DNA from: Paenibacillus guangzhouensis
GTDB lineage: Bacteria > Bacillota > Bacilli > Paenibacillales > Paenibacillaceae
Length of the DNA stretch: 64,000 nucleotides
Direction: 5' to 3'
Assembly (NCBI RefSeq): GCF_009363075.1
Contig: NZ_CP045293.1
Location: 3,038,001 to 3,102,000, forward strand
Shown: one piece after another, positions 34,347 through 43,485 of the stretch
Layout of the letters: every line of letters starts with the position of its first letter
How positions within the stretch are numbered: the stretch's first letter is position 1
The notes under the pieces: model-generated
Databases searched by the model: none
What the model was told of the DNA's origin: nothing
What the model saw: only the letters and a program-made list of their open reading frames with translations
Made by a program: the position numbers and the translations under genes

Positions 34347-34868
34347 TTAGTAGATCAATATAACGATTAATGCTCCGGCGAGAAGACCGAGGCTCCTGCA
34401 CATTTTCTCATAACGTCCTTGCTCTTGTTGTGCCGCTGATTCTTCATGCTGCAGCTGATTGATGGCAAGGCGAATATGTTTGATTTGGTCGTTCCTATCA
34501 CTCGTTCCAAGGGTGAAGCCGAACTGATAGATGATATTCTTCTCACTTTGTTTCATCGCGGTATGTTTCCACTGTTCTTCAACAGCTAGCTGCCAGCTCT
34601 CTTGCGCCGTGAGACTCGTCCGATGATCCGTGAGTCGCCTCGCTGCTTCTGTAAAAATCGACTTCAGCGGGTCTGAAAGCTGCTGCCCGATTTTGTCCAG
34701 TGCATCGGCTAGCGGCGTAAATCCATATAGGATTTCCGTCTCGAGTCGCTGCATCGCCAAAATAAAAGCTCGAATCTGCTTCGGTCGATTGGCGAATTGC
34801 GCTGCTTGATAGAAACCGAATAACGTTCCGGATACAATCACCAAGATTGCGCCGATTAATTTAACCAT
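34347..34868 (-). CDS. spoIIIAB: SpoIIIAB, sporulation stage III protein
   Basis: A 173-aa protein (171 in B. subtilis) with a membrane helix at each end (about 3-24 and 155-173) and a helical soluble middle (FILAMQRLETEILYGFTPLADAL). The start taken is the ATG at 34868 inside the spoIIIAA end (GGCGGGTTGG as ribosome site), an 8-bp overlap that suggests coupling. A longer start at 34880 is possible but lacks a site. Confidence 0.92.
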   Translation of the reverse strand: MVKLIGAILVIVSGTLFGFYQAAQFANRPKQIRAFILAMQRLETEILYGFTPLADALDKIGQQLSDPLKSIFTEAARRLTDHRTSLTAQESWQLAVEEQWKHTAMKQSEKNIIYQFGFTLGTSDRNDQIKHIRLAINQLQHEESAAQQEQGRYEKMCRSLGLLAGALIVILIY

Positions 34869-35862
34869 CCAACCCGCCACCCTTCATAACTAGTCCTTCG
34901 GGGTGTAGAAGTCTTCGCCTGGCGTCATAGAATCGTCTGCTGATGCCACGGCCGGAACGCCGAAGTACGACATAAGACTGAAAGAGTTCGTCCGACATCA
35001 GCTTGTTCAGTACGGGCCTGCGAAGCACATCCTCCAGTTCACCGCCATGCGCGGTTGCGATCACGCGAATGCCTGCATGAAGCGCTTCACGAATGGCGTC
35101 AGCATCTTCTGGCCTACCAATCTCGTCAACAAGCATGACATCCGGTGACATCGAGCGGATCATCATCATCATGCCTTCGGCTTTGGGACAGCCATCGAGC
35201 ACATCTGTTCTTGGGCCGACATTAAAGCTCGGTACACCTTTCATACAACCTGCAATCTCGGATCGTTCATCGACAATGCCTACCTTGAGTCCTTTCCATT
35301 TGGCTTCTGGATGTCTCCACTGCCCCGTACTCATGAGCCGAGCCAGATCTCGTATCAATGTTGTCTTTCCATGCTGGGGCGGTGATACGATCAGCGTATG
35401 ATGAACCGTCTGGTGTCTAAAATCGAGGAGATAGGGTATGATTGCATCGCCAACGCCTTGCATTTCACGGGCGATCCGAATATTGAAGCTTGTAATATCG
35501 CGCAAATGATCGACATGCCCCTTCGTGAGAACAGCTCGTCCTGCTAGTCCAATGCGATGTCCACCTTGAATCGTGATGTACCCCTTCCGGAGTTCTTCTT
35601 CCATCGTGTAGAGAGAATGGTTTGTGATGAAGTCGAGGAGCCGGTTGCCATCTTCTCTTGTTGGTCTATATCCCTCATCTGGCGAATCCGTTAACACTCC
35701 ACGTTTACTTACATAATGGAACTGCCCTGCATAATTCAATTCCAAGGGGCGTTCCTGACGCACACGAACTTCTTCGACACGATCAAGAATGGGTTCTTGC
35801 AACTTATGTAACAGCTCCTGAATACTGCTTGGAAAAATAGACACCCACGTTGAACTTTTCAT
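34861..35862 (-). CDS. spoIIIAA: SpoIIIAA, sporulation stage III ATPase
   Basis: A 333-aa ATPase (307 in B. subtilis), the presumed motor of the channel. The ATG at 35862 follows GGGGG at good spacing; the longer ORF reading is rejected. The Walker A is SPPQHGKTTLIRD, with Ser where Gly is usual at the first position. The region VGIVDERSEIAGCMKGVP, then FNVGPRTDVLDGCPKAEGM, and the Walker B VMLVDEIGRPEDA are clear. It opens the eight-gene operon behind a sigma-E promoter. Confidence 0.94.
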   Translation of the reverse strand: MKSSTWVSIFPSSIQELLHKLQEPILDRVEEVRVRQERPLELNYAGQFHYVSKRGVLTDSPDEGYRPTREDGNRLLDFITNHSLYTMEEELRKGYITIQGGHRIGLAGRAVLTKGHVDHLRDITSFNIRIAREMQGVGDAIIPYLLDFRHQTVHHTLIVSPPQHGKTTLIRDLARLMSTGQWRHPEAKWKGLKVGIVDERSEIAGCMKGVPSFNVGPRTDVLDGCPKAEGMMMMIRSMSPDVMLVDEIGRPEDADAIREALHAGIRVIATAHGGELEDVLRRPVLNKLMSDELFQSYVVLRRSGRGISRRFYDARRRLLHPEGLVMKGGGLDG

Positions 35863-35899
35863 CGTAAGAACCCCCATAGTTGTCCTAGCGTTTACCACA

Positions 35900-35927
35900 T
35901 ATGTATGCTTGTACGAAGGTTTTATGC
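35900..35927 (-). promoter_or_regulatory. Sigma-E promoter of the spoIIIA operon
   Basis: On the minus strand GCATAAA (35927-35921) and CATACATA (35907-35900) are 13 bp apart, close to the sigma-E pattern kmATATT and CATACAnT. It lies 38 bp before the spoIIIAA start. In B. subtilis this operon is sigma-E dependent. Confidence 0.7.
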
Positions 35928-35938
35928 CTAAACTCGTC

Positions 35939-36205
35939 CTATTTTTTGAAGATTCCAAATAGAATGCAGCTAATGCCGAGCAGTACCCAACCGATCTTAT
36001 CCCAAGATAACTTCTCCGCAACCCCAACGAATCCAATCGTGGTGGTCGTAATTAAGACGAGCGGTCCGACTAATGCGAGCGAGCTATTCACAATGAGCGC
36101 CTTCTCCACTTGATTGAATCGTAGCATCAACAATGCGGCGATGATCTCAATCGAACCCGATATGACGCGAAGCGTCGCCATACTAAGTACAATCTTGTTC
36201 AGCAT
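35939..36205 (-). CDS. yqhV: YqhV family membrane protein (DUF2619)
   Basis: An 88-aa protein with three membrane helices (about 8-28, 38-60 and 66-86). It resembles B. subtilis YqhV, which also lies directly upstream of spoIIIAA. Function is unknown. The ribosome site is AAAGGGGAGT before the ATG. Confidence 0.8.
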   Translation of the reverse strand: MLNKIVLSMATLRVISGSIEIIAALLMLRFNQVEKALIVNSSLALVGPLVLITTTTIGFVGVAEKLSWDKIGWVLLGISCILFGIFKK

Positions 36206-36369
36206 CCCATACTCCCCTTTCTTTTCATTTCATTTAATGTATGCTGGCTTGTCTTCAAATAGGTCAACACAATCGTGTCGAAATTAAGTTTGGAATAGGC
36301 ACATGACTAGGGGTGACAGCATATATTGCTTGCATGAATTCAATCAGGCAACAAGAAGGAGCGTTGATT

Positions 36370-37188
36370 ATGGAAGTCATAACAAGTCCGTGTTGGCATC
36401 CCCGTCTAGCGGATCCCTCCAATGTACGCACGCAGAAACCTAGAGCAACCGGCAGAACGATGGTTATAGACAAGGGGCTTGGGCCAAGAGCATTTGAGGA
36501 CTTAATGCATACCGTCGGCAATTATATTGATATCCTTAAGCTTGGTTTCGGTACCTCCCCGTTGTACCCCACTGAAATCATTCGGCAAAAAGCTGAGCTC
36601 GCCAAACAATACGGCATCTGCTTGATTCCGGGTGGAACTTTTCTGGAAGTTGCCGTACAGCAGGGTGTTGTACCTTCCTTCTTCGATACGATTGAGGATT
36701 TAGGATTTACAGGGGTAGAGGTCTCCGACGGAACAATCGATTTATCTCGCGTGCTCCGAACGGAACTCATTTCGCGCGGGATCGATAGAGGATTTCGTGT
36801 GTTCTCCGAATATGGGAAAAAACTGTCGGGCAAGGGGATTGATTATGCTGAGTTGTTAAATACGATCTTGGAAGATCATGATCAAGGTTCGGAACTCATT
36901 ACCATTGAAGGACGGGAGTCTGGGATGGGTGTTGGGATCTATAATGAACGAGGGGACTGTAAAGAAGAGGAATTTGAACGAACGCTGCTGCATATACCGA
37001 ATATGGACTGGATCTTATGGGAAGCGCCTCTGAAGAGTCAACAGCTCTATCTCATCGAGAAATTAGGCCCCAAGGTCAATCTAGGCAACATCCCTCCTCA
37101 GGAGGTCATGTCGCTCGAAGCATTAAGACGGGGATTGCGATCTGATACGTTCGAGCTTCTCCATCAATCCTACGATTATAGTATTTAA
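36370..37188 (+). CDS. comA: Phosphosulfolactate synthase
   Basis: A 272-aa TIM-barrel enzyme that adds sulfite to phosphoenolpyruvate, giving phosphosulfolactate. The start is the ATG at 36370 after AGAAGGAG. Family features: MVIDKGLGPRAFEDLMHTVGNYIDILKLGFGTS near the N-terminus, IPGGTFLEVAV, GFTGVEVSDGTIDLS and TIEGRESGMGVGIYNERG. B. subtilis has the homologue yitD; there the pathway makes spore 3-sulfolactate. It precedes comB by 21 bp in the same operon. Confidence 0.88.
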   Translation: MEVITSPCWHPRLADPSNVRTQKPRATGRTMVIDKGLGPRAFEDLMHTVGNYIDILKLGFGTSPLYPTEIIRQKAELAKQYGICLIPGGTFLEVAVQQGVVPSFFDTIEDLGFTGVEVSDGTIDLSRVLRTELISRGIDRGFRVFSEYGKKLSGKGIDYAELLNTILEDHDQGSELITIEGRESGMGVGIYNERGDCKEEEFERTLLHIPNMDWILWEAPLKSQQLYLIEKLGPKVNLGNIPPQEVMSLEALRRGLRSDTFELLHQSYDYSI

Positions 37189-37209
37189 CTTATTTAGGAG
37201 TGGAAGACC

Positions 37210-37959
37210 ATGCAGGTAGATGTGATCGCCAGTGTTAACGAGGCGAGATCGGATGATTTTATTCATAAAACAGCCATCGTCATTGACGTTCTACGCGCGA
37301 CGAGTACGATTATTACCGCATTAACACATGGCGCGAGCGAGGTTCTGCCTGTAGAGACGGTGCAGCAAGCAAGATCTTGTCAACAATCGGGCGATATTCT
37401 CGGAGGTGAGCGATTCTGTCGAAGAATCGCTGGATTTCATGCGGGGAATTCACCTTATGAATATATGACGGAAGAGATACGAGACAAGAAAGTCATTCTC
37501 ACCACCACCAATGGAACCCGAGGGATCCAAAAATCACATAAAGCATCGCATATTCTCGCCGGCGCGCTATTGAATGCTTCAACCTGCGCAAACGTCGCAT
37601 TACAACTTCGCAAGGATATTGTTCTGCTCTGTGCCGGTGCACAAGACGTATTTGCTCTTGAAGACGGACTCTGCGCTGGATTACTCATTGATGAGCTTAT
37701 GAAGCAGAGCGATATGGATGCCGTCGTTCAAGTGAACGACTTCGGATTAGCGATGCATAGCGCATATATTCAACATGAAGATCGCATACTTCACGCGCTG
37801 CTGCATTGTGCGGGCGGACGAAGATTGTCGAAGATCGGATTCAGAGAAGATGTCGAATATTGTGCCGGGGTGAACACCGTTCCACTTGTCCCTTACGTCT
37901 CCGGCCAATCAGCAGCAATGAAACCATTCACCCAGGATACGCCGCTGCTATTCAGATAG
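37210..37959 (+). CDS. comB: 2-phosphosulfolactate phosphatase
   Basis: A 249-aa Mg-dependent phosphatase, the second step of sulfolactate synthesis. Motifs: AIVIDVLRATSTIITALTHGA, LGGERFCRRIAGFHAGNSP, ILTTTNGTRGIQKS and LCAGAQDVFALEDGLCAGLL. A ribosome site (TTAGGAGTGG) precedes the ATG. The pair with comA next to sporulation genes fits a spore-specific role, which is an inference from the B. subtilis yitC/yitD homologues. Confidence 0.88.
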   Translation: MQVDVIASVNEARSDDFIHKTAIVIDVLRATSTIITALTHGASEVLPVETVQQARSCQQSGDILGGERFCRRIAGFHAGNSPYEYMTEEIRDKKVILTTTNGTRGIQKSHKASHILAGALLNASTCANVALQLRKDIVLLCAGAQDVFALEDGLCAGLLIDELMKQSDMDAVVQVNDFGLAMHSAYIQHEDRILHALLHCAGGRRLSKIGFREDVEYCAGVNTVPLVPYVSGQSAAMKPFTQDTPLLFR

Positions 37960-38044
37960 ATGCTCCGATTCGTGAAATCAGTTCTAAAACAAGCTTCTGT
38001 TCATACACTTACTCTATGAATCCAAGTGGGACAGGAGCGTTACG

Positions 38045-38509
38045 ATGAACGGCGAAATCATTATGGTTGTGCTTATTATCATCGGCTTAATTAGCCGCTC
38101 ACCTATTATTACAACAGCAGCCTGCCTGCTCCTGATCGTGAAGCTGGTCCATCTGGACCGCTATCTGCCGACGATTGAACGTCGAGGTCTGGAGCTCGGG
38201 CTGCTATTTCTCACGATGGGCGTATTAGTTCCTTTTGTCTCCGGACGGATCGCAACCAAAGATGTCTGGGCTACGATCACATCTTGGCCAGGCCTCATCG
38301 CCATCGCTGGCGGTGCGATGGCTACGGTAATGAATGCCAAAGGGCTTGAGGCGTTAAAAATAGACCCACAAATTATTGTGGGTCTTGTACTTGGTTCGAT
38401 CATAGGTATTACCTTCTTCAAAGGGATCCCGGTCGGGCCTTTAATGGCTGCGGGACTTACTGCGATCATTATGAAGCTTATCCAAATCATCCTCAACCGC
38501 ATCTTATAG
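38045..38509 (+). CDS. DUF441 family membrane protein
   Basis: A 154-aa protein with four or five membrane helices: [27 protein letters not shown] at the start, [21 protein letters not shown], and Gly-rich loops ([21 protein letters not shown]). It matches the DUF441/UPF0756 (YtwI/YeaL) family of unknown function. It converges with lysC, with the second MITE-like repeat between them. Confidence 0.85.
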   Translation: MNGEIIMVVLIIIGLISRSPIITTAACLLLIVKLVHLDRYLPTIERRGLELGLLFLTMGVLVPFVSGRIATKDVWATITSWPGLIAIAGGAMATVMNAKGLEALKIDPQIIVGLVLGSIIGITFFKGIPVGPLMAAGLTAIIMKLIQIILNRIL

Positions 38510-38514
38510 AGGAA

Positions 38515-38682
38515 GTTCAAAAACTCATCTTTGAATCACGAAGCTTTCCGTGAAGTATATTCGACATCGAATCTTGCGTTCACCCTCGAAGTCCGATGCT
38601 CATTTAGGTTTTGCCTAAACTCCGCTTCTCCTTCTTCAGCTTCTCGCAACCTTCTCGGTGCTGAAAATCTAACTTTTTGAAC
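38515..38682. repeat. MITE-like intergenic repeat, copy 2
   Basis: A 168-bp relative of the element at 3923-4165. Ends are GTTCAAAAACTCATCTTT and AACTTTTTGAAC, imperfect inverted repeats. It shares CGACATCGAATCTTGC, CACCCTCGAAGTCCG and the inner palindrome TTTAGGTTTTGCCTAAA. It lies 5 bp past the DUF441 stop and 20 bp from the lysC stop, so it fills the convergent gap and probably folds as a terminator. Confidence 0.75.
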
Positions 38683-38702
38683 CTTTATTTTAAATTTAAA
38701 AA

Positions 38703-39956
38703 TTAACGACGAACTTGCGGGCCGCCAACAACGGCCTGTTCTGCTGTGTCCAGACCATATGCGGTATGCAAAGCGCGGACGATGTCATGCAATTTCTCGC
38801 TATCAACAACGCAAGACGTCTTAATCTCCGATGTACTTACCATCTTAATGCTTACGCCTTGTTGAGAGATGACTTCGAACATTTTCGCTGCCACACCTGG
38901 GTTGCTGACCATGCCGGCACCAACGATCGAGACCTTCACAAGGTTCGTCTCGGATGTCACATGATCGTAAGGGACTTCGTCACGAATGCCATGAATGACC
39001 TCAATTGCACGCTCGCAATCATCCAAGTTAACGGTGAAGGAGAAGTCGGCTGTTCCGTTCTTAACTCCGCTCTGTACGATAATATCTACGTTAATTCCCG
39101 CTTTGGCAAGCGCTGTGAATACTTGCGCCAATACCCCCGGTAAATCCTGCACACCAAGAATACTGATTCTTGCCACGTTCTTATCAAATGCAATTCCGCT
39201 AACGACTACGCCCTGCTCCATGACTGTCTCCTCCTTCACGACCGTACCTTCATTATCTGTAAAGCTAGATCTTACCACTAGACATACATTGTTATGCTTT
39301 GCATATTCAACGGCACGCGGGTGAAGTACCGCAGCACCAAGATTCGCTAATTCGAGCATTTCATCATACGAGATCTCATCCAATTTACGAGCGCATTTTA
39401 CAACGCGCGGATCTGTCGAATAGATGCCGTTCACATCCGTATAGATCTCACAGACATCTGCCTGAATGGCAGCTGCGAGCGCAACGGCTGTCGTATCTGA
39501 TCCACCGCGTCCAAGCGTCGTAATCTCGCCTTCATCCGTCATCCCTTGGAAGCCTGCAACAACGACAATTTTCCCTTCGTCGAGCGCAGTATGGATACGA
39601 TCTGGCTGAATATCTGTAATTCGTGCTTTTCCGTGTACAGCCTCTGTCCGAAATCCTGCCTGCCAACCCGTGAAAGAAACGGCCTCATGCCCTAACTGAT
39701 GAATCGTCATGGACAATAGCGCAACAGAGATCTGTTCGCCAGTCGTGAGCAACATATCCATCTCACGCGCTGGTGGATTCGGATTAAGCAGTTTGGATTG
39801 ATCGATCAGATCATCCGTGGTGTCTCCCATTGCGGATACAACAATGACACAGCGGTTTCCAGCTTCTTTTTTCTCTACAATTCGTCTAGCAACGCGCTTC
39901 ATTCGCTCTGTGTCCCCAACAGAGCTACCCCCAAATTTCATGACGAATAAAGCCAA
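38703..39956 (-). CDS. Aspartate kinase
   Basis: A 417-aa enzyme that phosphorylates aspartate, the entry to lysine, threonine, methionine and (through dipicolinate) spore-core synthesis. The kinase domain starts MALFVMKFGGSSVGDTERM and includes FQGMTDEGEITTLGRGGSDTTAVALAAA. Two ACT domains follow (about 265-330 and 340-405; VSIVGAGMVSNPGVAAKMFE). Length fits both LysC and DapG. No lysine riboswitch is seen upstream (39957-40161), which slightly favours the diaminopimelate-regulated type, but this is uncertain. Confidence 0.93.
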   Translation of the reverse strand: MALFVMKFGGSSVGDTERMKRVARRIVEKKEAGNRCVIVVSAMGDTTDDLIDQSKLLNPNPPAREMDMLLTTGEQISVALLSMTIHQLGHEAVSFTGWQAGFRTEAVHGKARITDIQPDRIHTALDEGKIVVVAGFQGMTDEGEITTLGRGGSDTTAVALAAAIQADVCEIYTDVNGIYSTDPRVVKCARKLDEISYDEMLELANLGAAVLHPRAVEYAKHNNVCLVVRSSFTDNEGTVVKEETVMEQGVVVSGIAFDKNVARISILGVQDLPGVLAQVFTALAKAGINVDIIVQSGVKNGTADFSFTVNLDDCERAIEVIHGIRDEVPYDHVTSETNLVKVSIVGAGMVSNPGVAAKMFEVISQQGVSIKMVSTSEIKTSCVVDSEKLHDIVRALHTAYGLDTAEQAVVGGPQVRR

Positions 39957-40161
39957 TGTTGTCTCACTCCCTATTGAACAACTGTATAATAATTTTGAAT
40001 ATTATAACATAATCCTTCCGTCTTGTGGAAAAAAACAAGAAAAACGCGATATTTTCGTAATTTCTCACATACTTTTAACAGAATTTTAAGATAGTTTTAA
40101 TGTTCGCCCTGTACAATAGGCTCATAAGTTCAATAACTTTATCATTTCGGAGGTGTCTCCT

Positions 40162-40392
40162 ATGACAAAACAACTTATCAACTTTCAGAATAAAACAATT
40201 CCTGTATTTTACACTTCGATGAATAAAAAAACATTAACAGCACTTTTAACAGCCCTTGATTCTAAAATGAAAAATGGTAAAAAAGCGATCAAGAAATGCT
40301 TGGATACCTTAATCAGCATTGAAATTATCGGCTGCGAAGCCATTCTTCATTCGAAGCGTGAATCCGATACGTTGGCATTATCCCTATTCTAG
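40162..40392 (+). CDS. Small AT-rich protein of unknown function
   Basis: A 76-aa protein with an excellent ribosome site (GGAGGTG, 6 bases before the ATG). It is basic and helical (LTALLTALDSKMKNGKKAIKKCLDTLISIE) with two cysteines. Its A+T content and codon use are higher than those of lysC and efp beside it, so it may be a recent arrival. No family is recognised. Confidence 0.6.
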   Translation: MTKQLINFQNKTIPVFYTSMNKKTLTALLTALDSKMKNGKKAIKKCLDTLISIEIIGCEAILHSKRESDTLALSLF

Positions 40393-40452
40393 GATTACGA
40401 TCAGCTAATCAACTTTACGGTCTCTATATCCCCTACATATAGAGGTAGTTAT

Positions 40453-40498
40453 ACAACAAACCCCTTTCGACACATCTGTGCTGAAAGGGGTTTGTTGT
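40453..40498. terminator. Bidirectional terminator between the 76-aa gene and efp
   Basis: A perfect 16-bp stem, ACAACAAACCCCTTTC and GAAAGGGGTTTGTTGT, with a 14-base loop. It lies between convergent genes, 15 bp past the efp stop. Confidence 0.88.
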
Positions 40499-40513
40499 AT
40501 TGTAGTATATTCC

Positions 40514-41071
40514 TTATGCGCGGGAGCTGTATTTACCTTCACGTGTATCGATGATAAGTACATCGCCTTCATTAATGAATAGAGGCACTTGAACGTTATG
40601 ACCTGTTTCGAGCTTCGCGTTCTTCGTTGCGCCTTGTGCTGTATTACCTTTTACGCCTGGCTCCGTCTCAGTAACTTTAAGCTCAACCGTTGTCGGCAAG
40701 TTAACTCCAAGAATTTCACCTTTATAGCTGACGATTTTAACGTTCATGTTCTCGACTAAGAAGTTCAATTCCCATTCCAACTGTTCTGCTGTCAGGCTGA
40801 ATTGATCGTAAGTCTCGTTGTCCATAAATGTATATTCTGTGCCGCTGTTATATAAGTATTGAACGTCACGGTTGTCGATTTGCGCACGACCAATCGTCTC
40901 ACCTGCACGGAATGTACGCTCAACGGTATTCCCGTTGCGAAGGTTCTTCAATTTCGAACGTACGAAAGCTGCGCCTTTACCTGGTTTAACGTGTTGGAAA
41001 TCAAGTACGGTGAAGATATCGCCTTCTACTTCTACGGTCAATCCTGTCTTAAAATCGTTTACTGAAATCAC
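40514..41071 (-). CDS. efp: Translation elongation factor P
   Basis: A 185-aa factor that rescues ribosomes stalled at polyproline, exactly the length of B. subtilis EF-P. The tip lysine is Lys32 in [10 protein letters not shown], the site of modification in other species. Three beta domains are recognisable ([45 protein letters not shown]). A ribosome site (AGGAGG) precedes the ATG. It follows yqhT by 41 bp. Confidence 0.97.
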   Translation of the reverse strand: MISVNDFKTGLTVEVEGDIFTVLDFQHVKPGKGAAFVRSKLKNLRNGNTVERTFRAGETIGRAQIDNRDVQYLYNSGTEYTFMDNETYDQFSLTAEQLEWELNFLVENMNVKIVSYKGEILGVNLPTTVELKVTETEPGVKGNTAQGATKNAKLETGHNVQVPLFINEGDVLIIDTREGKYSSRA

Positions 41072-41112
41072 TAAAAATTCCTCCTAAAGTTCGTATCCTG
41101 CCTAGCCCATTC

Positions 41113-42186
41113 TTACATATCTAATTGAAGATAGTCTTTCTTCGAATGAGTTAATATTTTAATCCCAGTCTCCGTGATGACAATGTCATCCTCGATACGT
41201 ACACCGCCGATGCCCGGCAAATAAATGCCTGGTTCTACAGTAACGACCATCCCGGGTTTTAAAACCATATCACTGCCCTTGGCAACGCGGATCGATTCAT
41301 GAACCTCCATCCCAAGACCGTGTCCGGTACTATGGCCAAAATATTCTCCATAACCATACCGTGTAATGATATCTCTCGTCAAGGCGTCCGCTTCGGCCCC
41401 AGTCATTCCCGGTCGAATGTTCTCGACGGCATGCAGCTGTGCTTCTAGAACGATATCGTAAATCTCGCGATGTTTCGCAGACGGTGTTCCTAATGCGACC
41501 GTACGTGTAAGATCCGAGCAATATCCTTTGTATAACGCGCCGAAATCGAAAGTAATCAGTTCATTCCCTTGAATGACACGCGGACTCGCTACACCATGAG
41601 GCAAAGCAGACCGTTCTCCAGACGCTACGATCGTGTCGAATGAGGAAGACGTTGCACCGTTCTTGCGCATGAACATTTCCATCTCGAGCGCAAGGGATTC
41701 CTCGGTTACACCTGGTTTGATCATCGGAAGAATATGCGCGAATGTAAGGTCTGCTAAATCGCAAGCCTCTTGCATGATCGCAAGCTCTTCCTCATCTTTA
41801 ATATTACGAATATCTTCAACCAAGTCGGATGTCGGAATTAGATCGATGCCAGCTAGCTGCTCCGCATACTTCGTATACGTACCATAAGATACATGGGCTT
41901 GTTCGAATCCAAGACGTTTCACTTGCCCGCCCAGCAATTCACGGACACTCTCCATGACGACTGGTTTGTGCTGAACAATGTCATAACCCTTCACTTGACT
42001 GTTCGCTTGCTCGACATATCTGAAATCCGTTAAGAAGTAGGCTTTATCCTGTGTGATCAAGACATACCCGGAACTTCCTGTAAACCCCGTCAAATACCGG
42101 CGATTATATTCATTCGTAATTAGAATTCCTTCCAATTGAGAAGCTTGCATTGCTTGTCGAAGTTGAACTACGCGTTGATTGTCCAT
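41113..42186 (-). CDS. yqhT: M24 family Xaa-Pro peptidase (YqhT type)
   Basis: A 357-aa metallopeptidase. The N-terminal creatinase-like domain (about 1-125) is followed by the pita-bread domain with the metal ligands in FDFGALYKGYCSDLTRT, GHSTGHGLGMEVHE and VTVEPGIYLPGIGGVRIEDD. It is probably an Xaa-Pro aminopeptidase/dipeptidase; substrate is unproven. It lies just upstream of efp, as in B. subtilis. Confidence 0.9.
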   Translation of the reverse strand: MDNQRVVQLRQAMQASQLEGILITNEYNRRYLTGFTGSSGYVLITQDKAYFLTDFRYVEQANSQVKGYDIVQHKPVVMESVRELLGGQVKRLGFEQAHVSYGTYTKYAEQLAGIDLIPTSDLVEDIRNIKDEEELAIMQEACDLADLTFAHILPMIKPGVTEESLALEMEMFMRKNGATSSSFDTIVASGERSALPHGVASPRVIQGNELITFDFGALYKGYCSDLTRTVALGTPSAKHREIYDIVLEAQLHAVENIRPGMTGAEADALTRDIITRYGYGEYFGHSTGHGLGMEVHESIRVAKGSDMVLKPGMVVTVEPGIYLPGIGGVRIEDDIVITETGIKILTHSKKDYLQLDM

Positions 42187-42233
42187 TGTTCCATCCTCTT
42201 TTCATCCCAAATTGAACTGCCTATAATCCGTCA

Positions 42234-42671
42234 TTATGCAGATAAATGCCGATAAAGAGCGAGTAAACCTAACTCATAGCTCACGGCACCAAAACCGGCG
42301 ATTTGTCCAATGACAACGGGTGCAGTGACGGATACGTGCCGGAACTCTTCCCGCTTATGGATATTCGACATATGCACCTCAACCGTTGGAATCGCTACAC
42401 CGCTAATGGCATCGCGAAGTGCATAACTGTAATGCGTGAGCGCTCCCGGATTGATCAATATCCCATCCACATGCTGATAAGCTTCTTGGATCCGATCAAT
42501 TAATGCACCTTCATGATTCGATTGGAAGAACTCTACAGCCAGTCCAAGCGATTCCGCTTGCGCGCTCAGCATCGATTCAATATCCTTCAGCGTAACCGTA
42601 CCGTACACGCCAGGCTCTCGAATCCCGAGCATATTCAGATTAGGACCATTAAGTACTAGAATTTTTTGCAT
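42234..42671 (-). CDS. aroQ: Type II 3-dehydroquinate dehydratase
   Basis: A 145-aa shikimate pathway enzyme. The ATG at 42671 follows GGGTGATG, giving the usual family length; a longer ORF adds nine residues. Motifs: [20 protein letters not shown] (catalytic Tyr loop), [15 protein letters not shown] and [17 protein letters not shown]. It lies between yqhT and yqhR, a conserved order (yqhS). Confidence 0.95.
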   Translation of the reverse strand: MQKILVLNGPNLNMLGIREPGVYGTVTLKDIESMLSAQAESLGLAVEFFQSNHEGALIDRIQEAYQHVDGILINPGALTHYSYALRDAISGVAIPTVEVHMSNIHKREEFRHVSVTAPVVIGQIAGFGAVSYELGLLALYRHLSA

Positions 42672-42758
42672 CGATTTCATCACCCGTCTTATGTACAATG
42701 TGGAACGTGTACCACACGATATTTTACCATAGGTCGGGGTAATTTGAGAAGCTGTCTC

Positions 42759-43313
42759 TCATGAATTCGTTGCCCCGCTAGGCTCAGGCATGTGTCCCAT
42801 CCCCTGTTGATCCTTACCTTTCTTCGCATGCCCCGGTTCTCTCCCGCGTTCATCTGTATATTCTACGGCCACGGTATATCCGATAAACAATCCCCATAGC
42901 AAGAATAGACAAAACTCCGTAATGATCGTCGTTCTGCTCAGCTTCGTAAGCAGGGGCATCATATGCATCATTGGACCAACTAAGCCATATAGAATTACCC
43001 AGCAGACAATCCCATAGCCAATCCCAGGCCACGGGCCCTTCAGCTTGCGCAAACAAAAAGTATAGATCAGGGTTGCTAGGATCGAGAAGAAGATAAAATA
43101 GACCCAGCCCACGATTTGCCCCCGCCAGGTCATTAAATACAAATGTTTGTAGAATGGCTCTGCCAAATAACCCGGGAAAATCGTCGTAAATTGAAATATA
43201 TAAAACACCCACCGCATGCCGCCCCAGATCAATCCCGCAAAAAAACCGATTTGCAGAGCGAATTTAAATGGATCCGTTAGCGTAGATTTCGTCTGCTCTT
43301 CATGTTGTATCAT
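42759..43313 (-). CDS. yqhR: YqhR family membrane protein
   Basis: A 184-aa protein with four predicted membrane helices (about 20-40, 63-84, 94-115 and 128-148) and a charged C-terminal tail (DERGREPGHAKKGKDQQ). Its place between yqhQ and aroQ matches B. subtilis YqhR. Function is unknown. Confidence 0.75.
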   Translation of the reverse strand: MIQHEEQTKSTLTDPFKFALQIGFFAGLIWGGMRWVFYIFQFTTIFPGYLAEPFYKHLYLMTWRGQIVGWVYFIFFSILATLIYTFCLRKLKGPWPGIGYGIVCWVILYGLVGPMMHMMPLLTKLSRTTIITEFCLFLLWGLFIGYTVAVEYTDERGREPGHAKKGKDQQGMGHMPEPSGATNS

Positions 43314-43485
43314 CTGAATTCAACTTCCCTTCATCTTTATATGTTCGCTAGTATGTGCAATTGCTGGAATCGTAAACAAGTGGAATTTCAACGCTAAATT
43401 CGTTACAATAAGAAGGAATCCGTTAACGAAGTGTGATGATGATCACGACTAATACGAATTGAATACACTAGGGAAGGTGAACTCG

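Noticed and set aside
36276-36282. TGTCGAA, an 0A box, between yqhV and comA
   Set aside because: A 7-base motif is expected several times in 64 kb by chance. Only the cluster upstream of spo0A is strong enough.
39957-40161. Lysine riboswitch upstream of the aspartate kinase gene
   Set aside because: The gap is about 205 bp, AT-rich, and lacks the conserved L-box motifs and a leader terminator.
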